This document shows, piece after piece, positions 1 through 7,338 of a DNA stretch of 19,455 nt. A program made the translations under genes and the position numbers. The stretch is from Halieaceae bacterium. Its GTDB lineage: Bacteria > Pseudomonadota > Gammaproteobacteria > Pseudomonadales > Halieaceae. The first letter of the stretch is position 1; every line of letters begins with the position of its first letter. The stretch lies in contig QXYP01000026.1 of assembly GCA_009886815.1 (NCBI GenBank), positions 1,067-20,521 on the forward strand, in the 5' to 3' direction. Under the pieces are notes generated by a model. The model worked only from the letters and a program-made list of their open reading frames with translations. It searched no databases and was not told the DNA's origin.

Positions 1-462
1 GTGGGTGCTGTCCTGTTGTTAGGTCTTGGCATTGGCGGCGGCGTATTTGTTGGCACCATGATGGCGGAAGATTCCAACTCTGCCGAAAATGTTGTCGCTG
101 ACGAGGAAGAAGAGGAAGACAGCGGCCGCAAGAAAAAGGACGACCGCCACAATATTTATATCACCGTGGGTAAGCTTCTTGCGGCTGTCGAGCACGAAGG
201 GTCAACGCGATACATTCAAGCGGAAGTCGACCTGGTTGGCTATGAAAAAACCGTGATGGATGACGCGCAGCACAATGTACCAGCGTTAAGAAATCGCTTG
301 TTGTTACTGTTTGCGTCTCAAAATTTTGACGAAGTGCGCACGATTGCCGGGCGTGAACGTCTGCGCGTTGAATCTCTCAAAGCCGTGAATGATGTGCTTG
401 AGCTTGATCCCAAGGGAGATCGAGTTGAAGACGTCTATTTCACAGCGTTTGTCATCCAATAG
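1..462 (+). CDS. fliL: Flagellar basal body-associated protein FliL (5' end probably outside the window)
   Basis: FliL is a single-pass inner-membrane protein that rings the stator units and supports motor torque. The visible 153 residues begin within a hydrophobic, Gly-rich membrane segment (about residues 2-20). An acidic run (DEEEEED, about 34-40) and a basic patch follow, then a periplasmic domain with the family pattern: RYIQAEVDLVGY, a P-x-LRN-x-LLLL helix near 94-103, and the C-terminal ending FTAFVIQ. The first base of the window is a GTG that reads in frame, but FliL normally has a short cytoplasmic tail before the membrane helix, so the true start probably lies upstream. It is the first visible gene of the fliLMNOPQR-flhBA operon, 8 bp before fliM. 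Identity is secure from the C-terminal motif and the neighbours. Confidence 0.9.
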   Translation: MGAVLLLGLGIGGGVFVGTMMAEDSNSAENVVADEEEEEDSGRKKKDDRHNIYITVGKLLAAVEHEGSTRYIQAEVDLVGYEKTVMDDAQHNVPALRNRLLLLFASQNFDEVRTIAGRERLRVESLKAVNDVLELDPKGDRVEDVYFTAFVIQ

Positions 463-470
463 GTGTTGCC

Positions 471-1442
471 GTGTCTGAAGTCGACGACAATCAACCGGTA
501 CTAAGCGAAGAGGAAATAGAAGCCCTCGTCGATCACGCTGCTACTGACAACGTGTTTGATGACGGGCATTTTAAATCCCACGACTTCGGTGCTGGTGAAG
601 CACTGACCCTGTCAAAATGGTCTGAGCTCGACGGTTTGCTGCGTGCCCATGCAGAAGTTCTGGGCGGTGTCTTGCAGCGAAACTTTGGCCAAGAAGCAAC
701 CATTGAGCCTTTCGCGCCACTGTTTGCACGCGTGGGTGATCTCATTCCTGCCATGCCCGATCGGGTTGCTTTGATTACCACCGAAATCAAACCCTTTGAG
801 GGAGAGAGTCACCTCGAGATTCCGGGCGAATTTTTGTCATTTCTAGTCAATCAATACTTTGGTGGTAGTACCGTTGCGTCACCAAAGCTGGCTGGAAAAG
901 TGACTCCCAGTGAGCAGCGTCTCAGCGAGCAACTGGCGAAAGACGTACTGCGCACATTGGTTGAAATATGGTCTGACCGGGTCGTTCTTGAGCCCGGAGA
1001 TCTTTATGTCGATATCACTACCGATCGACTTTCGTTATTACCCGCTGATATGGGCTATGTCGTTCTTACCTATTCGGTGACATGCGGTACTGCTTATCAG
1101 GGTGAGTTTCGGTTGCTCTTGCCCTATGAGTCTATGGCTGAGCAGGCATCAAGACTTATGCCAGTACGCCGGAAAGAACCCGAAGTCGTGGTCGAGCCCG
1201 AATGGGAAGCCCGCTTGCAAAGCGCTGTGCCTGAAATTGATGTCGAAATTTCGGGCGTGGTTTCTTTGCTCGAGACCAGCTTGCGCAATCTGCTGGCGTT
1301 TAAGGTCGGTACGGTGATTCCTATTAATGAACCTCAAATGGCGCAGCTCACGGTTGAAGGCCGTGGCATAGCACGCGGCAAGTACGGCGCCCATGACAGC
1401 AGTCGCGCTGTTCAGATTACCGATTTTTCTAGGAGTAAATGA
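471..1442 (+). CDS. fliM: Flagellar motor switch protein FliM (divergent middle domain)
   Basis: FliM is the C-ring protein that receives phospho-CheY and passes the switching signal to FliG. The GTG start lies 8 bp after fliL. The N-terminal CheY-binding peptide is clear (LSEEEIEALV, residues 11-20, against LSQDEIDALL in other bacteria). The middle domain (about 45-230) is recognisable from FxxxxVNQYFGGS and TPSEQRLSEQLAKDVL, but it lacks the usual RGRMPTLE-like and NPxF segments. The C-terminal SpoA domain (about 245-318, ending VEGRGIARGKYGAHDSSRAVQI) matches FliM/FliN. The length of 323 aa is normal. The stop overlaps the first ATG of fliN. Operon position makes FliM the only sensible call; the divergence of the middle domain is real on reading, but its degree would need an alignment. 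Confidence 0.9.
   Translation: MSEVDDNQPVLSEEEIEALVDHAATDNVFDDGHFKSHDFGAGEALTLSKWSELDGLLRAHAEVLGGVLQRNFGQEATIEPFAPLFARVGDLIPAMPDRVALITTEIKPFEGESHLEIPGEFLSFLVNQYFGGSTVASPKLAGKVTPSEQRLSEQLAKDVLRTLVEIWSDRVVLEPGDLYVDITTDRLSLLPADMGYVVLTYSVTCGTAYQGEFRLLLPYESMAEQASRLMPVRRKEPEVVVEPEWEARLQSAVPEIDVEISGVVSLLETSLRNLLAFKVGTVIPINEPQMAQLTVEGRGIARGKYGAHDSSRAVQITDFSRSK
1431..1435 (+). promoter_or_regulatory. Ribosome binding site for fliN
   Basis: AGGAG inside the end of fliM. It lies 3 bases before the ATG at 1439 and 6 bases before the ATG at 1442, which favours 1442 as the fliN start. Confidence 0.6.
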
Positions 1443-1792
1443 TGGCAGAAGAGCAAGAAGACATGACCACAGCAACACCACCAGAGCTTAACGAAGGTTC
1501 GGCTGGGGCTGCGGCGGACGGTGTTGGAGAGATCGATCTTGATCTACTGATGGATGTACCCGTTTACCTTACGGTAGAAGTGGGTCGTCGACGTATGACG
1601 ATCAAAGAACTGCTCGCCCTGGCTTCGGGCAGTGTGGTTACCTTTGATCGAAGTGTGACCGAGCCTATGGATCTCATGGTTAATGGCACGCTGGTCGCTA
1701 GGGGCGAGGTGGTATCTGCCGAAGGTCAGTTTGGCCTACGGCTGGTTGACGTGGTCAGTCCCAAAGAACGCCTACAGCAGCTCGGTAGCTGA
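1442..1792 (+). CDS. fliN: Flagellar motor switch protein FliN
   Basis: FliN forms the base of the C-ring with FliM and helps dock export substrates through FliH. The protein has about 116 residues, with an acidic, Ala/Thr-rich N-terminus (1-30) and a classic SpoA domain (about 34-112). The domain reads LLMDVPVYLTVEVGRRRM, then IKELLALASGSVV, EPMDLMVNGTLVARGEVV and FGLRLVDVVSPKERL, an almost canonical FliN series. Two consecutive ATG codons are available (1439 and 1442); the second has the better distance from the AGGAG at 1431. The 5' end overlaps the fliM stop, so translation is probably coupled. FliO follows after 2 bp. Confidence 0.96.
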   Translation: MAEEQEDMTTATPPELNEGSAGAAADGVGEIDLDLLMDVPVYLTVEVGRRRMTIKELLALASGSVVTFDRSVTEPMDLMVNGTLVARGEVVSAEGQFGLRLVDVVSPKERLQQLGS

Positions 1793-1794
1793 TA

Positions 1795-2226
1795 ATGCGG
1801 CGCCTCTTATTACTATTGCTGATCGCGCCAAGCATGGCCTTGGCCGAGACAGGTGCTGGCGAAACGTTGCCGAGTACCGCTGACCTTTTTTCCTGGTCTT
1901 ATCTGGGGCAGGTCATGGCGTCTTTAGCTTTGGTGATTGGCTTGTTGTTTGGGGCGCTCTGGGTCATGCGTCGTGTCAACGGTGTTGGCCAGGCAGTGGG
2001 TGGTCAGATGCGAGTCATCTCCAGCCTCAGTCTGGGACAGCGTGAGCGTGCTGTTTTAGTAAGCGTGGGCGATCAGCAAATCTTGTTGGGGGTGGCTCCA
2101 GGTCGGGTCGCCGCTGTCCATGTTTTTGATGAACCACCTGTGGCACAAGATACACCGCCCACTCCTCCACTAAAGTTTTCAGAGGTCTGGCAAAACGTGA
2201 TGGGGAAAAAGGAGGGTTCCTCGTGA
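1795..2226 (+). CDS. fliO: Flagellar biosynthesis protein FliO
   Basis: FliO is a membrane chaperone-like factor that helps assemble the FliP ring of the flagellar export gate. The 143-residue product has an N-terminal hydrophobic leader (RRLLLLLLIAPSMALAET), a short exposed segment, one membrane helix (about 39-58, LGQVMASLALVIGLLFGALW) and a cytoplasmic domain. That domain carries the family signature MRVISSLSLGQRERAVLVSVG, with QQILLGVAPGRV after it. FliO is poorly conserved, but this signature and its place between fliN and fliP identify it. The start is 2 bp after the fliN stop. The stop TGA overlaps the GTG start of fliP (GTGA). Confidence 0.93.
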   Translation: MRRLLLLLLIAPSMALAETGAGETLPSTADLFSWSYLGQVMASLALVIGLLFGALWVMRRVNGVGQAVGGQMRVISSLSLGQRERAVLVSVGDQQILLGVAPGRVAAVHVFDEPPVAQDTPPTPPLKFSEVWQNVMGKKEGSS

Positions 2227-2969
2227 AAACCTTCCTGCTCATTTTGGCCGTGCTGGCGTTTTGGTTACCCGAAAGTGCTCTCGCACAGCAGGCCACCATA
2301 CCCCTCGTATCGACCACGCCAAATGCAAACGGCGGTAGCGACTACGCCTTAGGTATACAAATTTTGTTGGTCATGACGGTGCTGACGTTACTGCCCGCCA
2401 TGCTGATTACCATGACGTCCTTTACGCGTGTACTGATTGTGCTGGCTATTTTGCGTCAGGCCATGGGCACGGCTCAAACGCCCTCAAATCAAATCATTTT
2501 AGGGCTGTCACTCTTTTTATCGCTATTTATTATGGCCCCCGTTTTTGACGTCGCATGGACTACAGCGCTCAAGCCTTTTCTCGACGGTGCTGTGGATTTT
2601 GAGGGTGCTCTGAATGCCGCGAAAATTCCTTTTCGCGAATTTATGTTTACTCAAACCCGCAACTCCGACCTCACCATGTTTGCAGAAATGGGGGGCTATG
2701 GTGCCTTTGCGAGCCAAGACGATGTGCCTATGTTTGTTCTGCTGCCATCATTTCTTGTCAGTGAGTTGAAGACAGCTTTCCAGATTGGCTTTCTACTGTT
2801 TGTACCCTTTCTCGTTATCGATTTAGTGGTCGCGGCAATCCTCATGGCCATGGGCATGATGATGCTGTCTCCGATTATTATTTCACTGCCTTTCAAACTC
2901 ATGCTGTTTGTCTTGATCGACGGCTGGGCGCTGGTTACCAGCACCCTTGTGCGAAGTTTCGCGGTCTGA
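2223..2969 (+). CDS. fliP: Flagellar export gate protein FliP
   Basis: FliP forms the pentameric core of the FliPQR export gate through which rod, hook and filament subunits leave. The 248-residue protein begins with a cleavable signal peptide (KTFLLILAVLAFWLPESALA), as is usual for FliP. The membrane helix and loop ITMTSFTRVLIVLAILRQAMG follow, then ALKPFLDG, the periplasmic EFMFTQTRNSDL stretch, and the strongly conserved end LLPSFLVSELKTAFQIGF with MGMMMLSPIIISLPFKLMLF. The GTG start is supported by GGAGG at 2211-2215, 7 bases upstream, and overlaps the fliO stop. Length and motifs are complete; nothing looks broken. Confidence 0.97.
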   Translation: MKTFLLILAVLAFWLPESALAQQATIPLVSTTPNANGGSDYALGIQILLVMTVLTLLPAMLITMTSFTRVLIVLAILRQAMGTAQTPSNQIILGLSLFLSLFIMAPVFDVAWTTALKPFLDGAVDFEGALNAAKIPFREFMFTQTRNSDLTMFAEMGGYGAFASQDDVPMFVLLPSFLVSELKTAFQIGFLLFVPFLVIDLVVAAILMAMGMMMLSPIIISLPFKLMLFVLIDGWALVTSTLVRSFAV

Positions 2970-2979
2970 GGCGCAGCGT

Positions 2980-3249
2980 ATGGGACCCGAAACAGTATTA
3001 GATCTAGGACGTGACGCACTGTGGCTCGCCGTGCTGCTGGCCGGCCCACTGTTGGGCGCTGCCCTAGCGGTAGGCCTATTTATTGGTGTTATTCAGGCTG
3101 CCACTCAGATTCAGGAAATGACCCTAAGTTTTATTCCCAAGCTGCTATCACTGGTAGTGACATTGTTTGTTATCGGGCCCTGGATGCTGCGCATTTTGAC
3201 AACCTTTGCTCAGCGCTTGTTCATGGATATTCCGGGGTTGGTGGGCTAG
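2980..3249 (+). CDS. fliQ: Flagellar export gate protein FliQ
   Basis: FliQ is a small two-helix membrane protein; four copies join FliP and FliR in the export gate. From the ATG at 2980 the product is 89 residues, the standard FliQ length. It has two membrane hairpin helices (about 14-37 and 50-73) and the family motif IGVIQAATQIQEMTLSFIPKL between them. A GTG at 2947 in the same frame would extend it by 11 residues, but that start lies inside fliP and gives an atypical charged N-terminus, so 2980 is preferred. It begins 10 bp after fliP and ends 3 bp before fliR. Confidence 0.95.
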   Translation: MGPETVLDLGRDALWLAVLLAGPLLGAALAVGLFIGVIQAATQIQEMTLSFIPKLLSLVVTLFVIGPWMLRILTTFAQRLFMDIPGLVG

Positions 3250-3252
3250 ATC

Positions 3253-4026
3253 ATGTTGCCCATACCCGCAGAACTCGTCTTGGAAACAATGGTGCTTTGG
3301 TCGGCGCCTTTTTTGCGCGTCTCTGCCATGTTGTTGATTGCACCCGTATTTAGCGGTTCTGGGGTATCGGTGCGCTTTCGTGTTTTGCTAGCAGTGCTGA
3401 TTGCCGCATTGGCGGCGCCCATCATACCCACACCGCCAACCACAGACCTGTTTAGCGCCAATGGCTTACTTATGGCTATCCGTGAAGTGGGTATTGGTTT
3501 CGCGATTGGCTTTGTTTTGCAGCTGGTATTTGGTGCTGTGGTTTATGCCGGACAGGCGGTTTCCATGACCATGGGCCTCGGTTTTGCGATGGCTGTAGAT
3601 CCACAAAATGGCGTGCAAGTGCCAGTGTTGTCGCAAATGTATGTGATTTTGGCAACGTTGCTGTTCCTGAGCCTGAACGGCCATCTTATTTTGATCGCTA
3701 CGGTAATCGACAGCTATCAAATATTGCCCCCAAACTTATCCGGCATCCCGGTGAGCAGTCTGGGTGCGGTTGCTGCACTGGGCAGCAAAGTTTTTGCCAG
3801 CGGCATTTCATTGGCGCTTCCAGCGATGGCGGCCATGCTCATGGTCAACGTAGCGTTTGGTGTGATTACCAGAACCGCCCCACAACTCAATATTTTTGCA
3901 GTGGGCTTCCCCATGACCCTCATGGGGGGCTTCTTTGTCCTGTTTATTAATATGCCCAACCTCATCTCAGCCCTTTCCCAGTTTCTGGATCAGGCATTGA
4001 TGCAGGTTCCGGCTGTGTTCATGTAG
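3253..4026 (+). CDS. fliR: Flagellar export gate protein FliR
   Basis: FliR is the single-copy FliPQR gate subunit that contacts FlhB. The 257-residue protein has about six hydrophobic segments. The conserved features are LRVSAMLLIAPVFSG near residues 20-34, VRFRVLLAVLIAALAAP, the QLVFGAVVYAGQAVSMTMGLGFA stretch split around residues 90-113 with the following AMAVDPQNG, and the late MVNVAFGVITRTAPQLNIFAVGFP motif. ATG at 3253 comes 3 bp after fliQ, and the stop contributes to the AGGAGG that serves flhB. Complete and typical. Confidence 0.96.
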   Translation: MLPIPAELVLETMVLWSAPFLRVSAMLLIAPVFSGSGVSVRFRVLLAVLIAALAAPIIPTPPTTDLFSANGLLMAIREVGIGFAIGFVLQLVFGAVVYAGQAVSMTMGLGFAMAVDPQNGVQVPVLSQMYVILATLLFLSLNGHLILIATVIDSYQILPPNLSGIPVSSLGAVAALGSKVFASGISLALPAMAAMLMVNVAFGVITRTAPQLNIFAVGFPMTLMGGFFVLFINMPNLISALSQFLDQALMQVPAVFM

Positions 4027-4030
4027 GAGG
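4026..4030 (+). promoter_or_regulatory. Ribosome binding site for flhB
   Basis: GGAGG starting at the last base of the fliR stop, 4 bases before the GTG start of flhB at 4035. It supports a GTG start. Confidence 0.6.
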
Positions 4031-4034
4031 ACCT

Positions 4035-5189
4035 GTGGCAGAAGAGCAGACAGGTCAGGAACGCACTGAAGAGCCCACCGCCAAACGGTTGCAGCAGGCC
4101 CGGGAAAAGGGCCAGGTTGCGCGATCTCGAGAACTCAATACTTTGCTCATGTTATTGCCCTGCGCGGTGGCTCTTTGGTTGACCGGAGAGTTCGCTATGG
4201 ATGCCGTGACTCGCTTGTTTACCGTGGCATTAACACCACCATCAGCCGCCATGAAGGTGACGAACGAGGTGGCACCATTCTTGGGGGATACCCTTATGTC
4301 GGGGTTGGAAATGATTGTGCCGTTTCTGGCCTTGACCGCCTTCGTGGCGCTACTGGGCCCTGCCGTCATGGGTGGGCTGATTTTTTCTGTGAAGTCGATG
4401 TCCCCCGGTCTCGATAAGATTGACCCGATCAAAGGCTTCGGGCGAATTTTCTCACGAAAGTCGCTCTTGGAGCTGGTTAAAACGCTGCTGAAGTTTTTTC
4501 TGGTCTCCGGTGTTGCCGTGTTGGTGTTGCTGTCCTTTGAACGCGAGGTTATGGGCCTCATTGCTTTGCCCGTGGGCGAAGGTATTGCTCAGGCCGGGCG
4601 CATGATCATGCTGACGCTCATTTTTCTATCAGCCAGCTTAATTTTGGTGGTGGCTATCGACGTGCCGTTTCAGCTTTGGGATCACACTCGCAAGCTGCGT
4701 ATGACCAAACAAGAAGTTAAAGACGAAATGAAGGAGACCGACGGAAACCCTGAAATGAAGGGCAAGATCCGCCAAAAGCAGCGCGAGATCGCCGATCGGA
4801 GAATGCTGGCTGACGTGCCGACAGCCGATGTCGTCATCACCAACCCTACCCACTTTTCTGTTGCCCTCAAATATGACCAGCAGGGTAATACGGCCCCCCG
4901 GGTATTGGCGAAAGGTGCCGATCACATGGCTATGCAGATTCGCCACATTGCCAGAGCCCATGACATTGTGATTTACGAGGAGCCCCCTCTCGCTAGGGCA
5001 CTGTTTGCCAGCACAGAGGCGGGAGATGAAATTCCAGGCAACCTCTTCTTGGCGGTTGCGCGTGTTTTGGCTTACGTCTTCCATTTGCGTAAGGCCCAGG
5101 CTACCGATTATGTACCGCGGCCCGAGTCTATTGAGTTACCGGACGAGTATGCCGACATCATGAATAAGGAGATCAATGATGGCGACTAG
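4035..5189 (+). CDS. flhB: Flagellar export switch protein FlhB
   Basis: FlhB is the export-gate protein whose self-cleavage switches secretion from rod/hook to filament subunits. The 384-residue product begins EEQTGQERTEEPTAKRLQQA, typical of FlhB, followed by four membrane helices (about 32-55, 88-112, 144-165 and 185-212). A charged linker leads to the cytoplasmic domain. The autocleavage site NPTH is intact at residues 270-273, inside VVITNPTHFSVALKYD. The C-terminal part (ADHMAMQIRHIARAHDIVIYEEPPLARALF) is standard. A second, stand-alone copy of this cytoplasmic region is encoded at 13643-13936. The start codon is GTG with a good ribosome binding site, and the end overlaps flhA. Confidence 0.97.
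   Translation: MAEEQTGQERTEEPTAKRLQQAREKGQVARSRELNTLLMLLPCAVALWLTGEFAMDAVTRLFTVALTPPSAAMKVTNEVAPFLGDTLMSGLEMIVPFLALTAFVALLGPAVMGGLIFSVKSMSPGLDKIDPIKGFGRIFSRKSLLELVKTLLKFFLVSGVAVLVLLSFEREVMGLIALPVGEGIAQAGRMIMLTLIFLSASLILVVAIDVPFQLWDHTRKLRMTKQEVKDEMKETDGNPEMKGKIRQKQREIADRRMLADVPTADVVITNPTHFSVALKYDQQGNTAPRVLAKGADHMAMQIRHIARAHDIVIYEEPPLARALFASTEAGDEIPGNLFLAVARVLAYVFHLRKAQATDYVPRPESIELPDEYADIMNKEINDGD
5166..5171 (+). promoter_or_regulatory. Ribosome binding site for flhA
   Basis: AAGGAG inside the flhB 3' end. It is 4 bases before the ATG at 5176 and 7 bases before the ATG at 5179; the second is the more usual distance. Confidence 0.6.
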
Positions 5190-7260
5190 TGTTGCTACCG
5201 CACCCCCACAGGGTTTCGCCTCCATTATGAGCGGCTTGGGTACCCCGGCCATGATTTTGCTCATGCTGGCCATGATTGTTCTGCCCTTGCCACCAGCCGC
5301 GCTCGATATTTTGTTCACCTTTAATATTGCGCTGTCGATCATGGTTCTAATGGCTTCGATTTACTCGACACGGCCACTTGATTTCGGTGTTTTTCCCACC
5401 GTGCTGCTTATCTCAACCCTCATGAGGTTGGGGCTTAACGTGGCTTCAACCCGAGTAGTCTTGCTCGATGGACATACCGGGCCTGGCGCTGCGGGAAAGG
5501 TTATTGAAGCTTTTGGTGAGTTTGTTGTTGGAGGCAGCTTCGCGGTTGGTCTGGTTCTGTTTACGATTCTTGTGGTCATTAACTTTGTCGTGGTCACCAA
5601 AGGTGCCGGTCGAGTTTCTGAGGTAACAGCGCGCTTTACCCTTGATGCGATGCCCGGCAAGCAGATGGCGATTGATGCCGATTTAAACTCGGGCCTGATT
5701 TCTCAAGAAGATGCGATTGAGCGTCGTGAGCGTATTGGCCAAGAGTCAGAGTTCTACGGGGCAATGGATGGTGCCTCAAAATTTGTTCGTGGCGACGCGG
5801 TTGCGGGCATCCTGATTCTATTTATTAACATTATTGGCGGTTTTGCCATTGGCACCTTGCAGCACAATCTCGATGCGGGTACCGCCGCACAAAACTATGT
5901 GCTGTTAACGATCGGTGACGGCTTAGTTGCCCAGATACCTTCTATGCTGCTGTCCACTGCGACCGCGATTATTGTGACGCGCATGTCCAGTGAGCAGGAT
6001 ATGAGTGCCGAAGTGAGTCGACAACTGACGGCCAACCCCCGGGTTTTGTTTGTTGCGGCTGGGGTAATTGGGCTCATGGGCATTGTGCCCGGTATGCCCA
6101 ATCTGGTCTTTTTATCCTTTGCCCTTTTGCTGGGCGTGGGGGGTTATTTGAAGCAGCAATCCTTGGCGGCAGACGTGGTCGTTGAGGAGCTCGAGCCCCT
6201 CAATGTTGACAAGCCAAAAAGTTCAGAGCTGAGTTGGGAAGATGTCTCGACCGTTGACCTCATTGGCTTGGAGGTGGGCTATCGCCTAATTCCTTTGGTC
6301 GATACTAATCAAGGAGGAGACTTACTCAGTCGTATCAAGGGTGTTCGTAAGAAGCTGTCCCAGGAGCTGGGTTTTCTTATCGACTCGGTGCACATTCGTG
6401 ACAATCTTGATTTAGGGCCCACCCAGTATCGTATTAGCGTTCACGGGGTTTCCATGGGTGAGGGCGAGGTGATACCCGACCGCGAGTTGGCGATTAACCC
6501 CGGGCAAGTGTTCGGCGAAGTCGAAGGTATCGCAACTAAAGATCCTACTTTTGGCCTAGAGGCACTGTGGATTGATCCCTCTCAGCGCGACACCGCACAA
6601 ACCGCGGGTTACACCGTGGTTGATGGCAGTACCGTCATTGCCACGCATTTGAGTCAGCTATTGCGCAATAACGCTCAGAAGTTAATTGGCCAAGACGGCG
6701 TGCAGCAGTTACTGGAGCGTTTGAAGCAGACCTCACCTAAATTGGTGGAAAACCTCATACCCGGCGCTATGTCTTTGGCCGATATCACCCGGGTCGTGCA
6801 CAACCTGCTTGAAGAGGGCGTGCCCATCCGCGATATGCGAACAATTGCAGAGACTTTGGCTAGCCATCGAGGCCCCGAGGTCGACCCCGATTCCTTAACC
6901 GCCACGGTTCGTGTGGCGCTAGGCCCCTCAATATTTCAGTCAGTCAACGGCATGAGTCAGGAGCTACCTGTCATGGTGCTCGACGCTCAACTCGAGCAGA
7001 TGATCGGTCAGTCACTGCAGCAAAATCGCGGCATTGTAGAGCCCAACCTGTTGGATAACTTGGTTCGCAGCATTGGTGATTCCGCGGCCCGCATGGAAAG
7101 CGAAGGCGCTGGGCCAGTTTTGTTGGTGTCTGGAATGATCCGTACGTTTTTATCTCGCTTGTTGCGGGGTCGCATGAACAACTTTTATATCCTCGCCTAT
7201 GAGGAAGTCCCCGCGGATAAGAGCATTCGTGTCGTAACTACCGTGGGTAATGCCGCATGA
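5179..7260 (+). CDS. flhA: Flagellar export protein FlhA
   Basis: FlhA forms the nonameric ring of the flagellar type III export machine and couples the proton motive force to secretion. The product has about 693 residues. The N-terminal half carries about eight membrane helices and the FHIPEP-family stretch NIALSIMVLMASIYSTRPLD, then FPTVLLISTLMRLGLNVASTRVVLL. The cytoplasmic FHIPEP loop (VTKGAGRVSEVTARFTLDAMPGKQ, then IDADLNSGLISQEDA) is intact. The C-terminal docking domain starts near residue 350 and ends IRVVTTVGNAA. Two tandem ATG codons occur; the second fits the AAGGAG spacing better. The gene overlaps flhB by 11 bp, so the two are probably translationally coupled. Confidence 0.97.
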   Translation: MATSVATAPPQGFASIMSGLGTPAMILLMLAMIVLPLPPAALDILFTFNIALSIMVLMASIYSTRPLDFGVFPTVLLISTLMRLGLNVASTRVVLLDGHTGPGAAGKVIEAFGEFVVGGSFAVGLVLFTILVVINFVVVTKGAGRVSEVTARFTLDAMPGKQMAIDADLNSGLISQEDAIERRERIGQESEFYGAMDGASKFVRGDAVAGILILFINIIGGFAIGTLQHNLDAGTAAQNYVLLTIGDGLVAQIPSMLLSTATAIIVTRMSSEQDMSAEVSRQLTANPRVLFVAAGVIGLMGIVPGMPNLVFLSFALLLGVGGYLKQQSLAADVVVEELEPLNVDKPKSSELSWEDVSTVDLIGLEVGYRLIPLVDTNQGGDLLSRIKGVRKKLSQELGFLIDSVHIRDNLDLGPTQYRISVHGVSMGEGEVIPDRELAINPGQVFGEVEGIATKDPTFGLEALWIDPSQRDTAQTAGYTVVDGSTVIATHLSQLLRNNAQKLIGQDGVQQLLERLKQTSPKLVENLIPGAMSLADITRVVHNLLEEGVPIRDMRTIAETLASHRGPEVDPDSLTATVRVALGPSIFQSVNGMSQELPVMVLDAQLEQMIGQSLQQNRGIVEPNLLDNLVRSIGDSAARMESEGAGPVLLVSGMIRTFLSRLLRGRMNNFYILAYEEVPADKSIRVVTTVGNAA

Positions 7261-7294
7261 TTGGCACGGTACCTGCATACAACTACATAGAAGC

Positions 7295-7315
7295 CGGTAA
7301 ACCGTCGGTTTTCCG
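7295..7315 (+). promoter_or_regulatory. Hairpin/dyad between flhA and flhF
   Basis: CGG-T-AAACC-GTC-GGTTT-T-CCG forms a 5-bp stem with a 3-base loop, extended by 3 more pairs past one T-T mismatch. It sits about 10 bases before the flhF ribosome binding site. There is no T run after it, so it is not an ordinary terminator. It may protect or attenuate the flhF message, or be an operator. The function is inferred only from position. Confidence 0.3.
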
Positions 7316-7338
7316 TCGCAGTCAAGGAGATAACTAGA

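Noticed and set aside
2947..2979. An earlier GTG start for fliQ
   Set aside because: It lies inside fliP and gives 11 atypical residues; the ATG at 2980 gives the standard 89-residue FliQ.
4055..4561. Long open frame opposite flhB (168 residues)
   Set aside because: It mirrors flhB codons, is rich in Ser/Thr/Lys/Asn as typical antisense translation, and has no recognisable domain.
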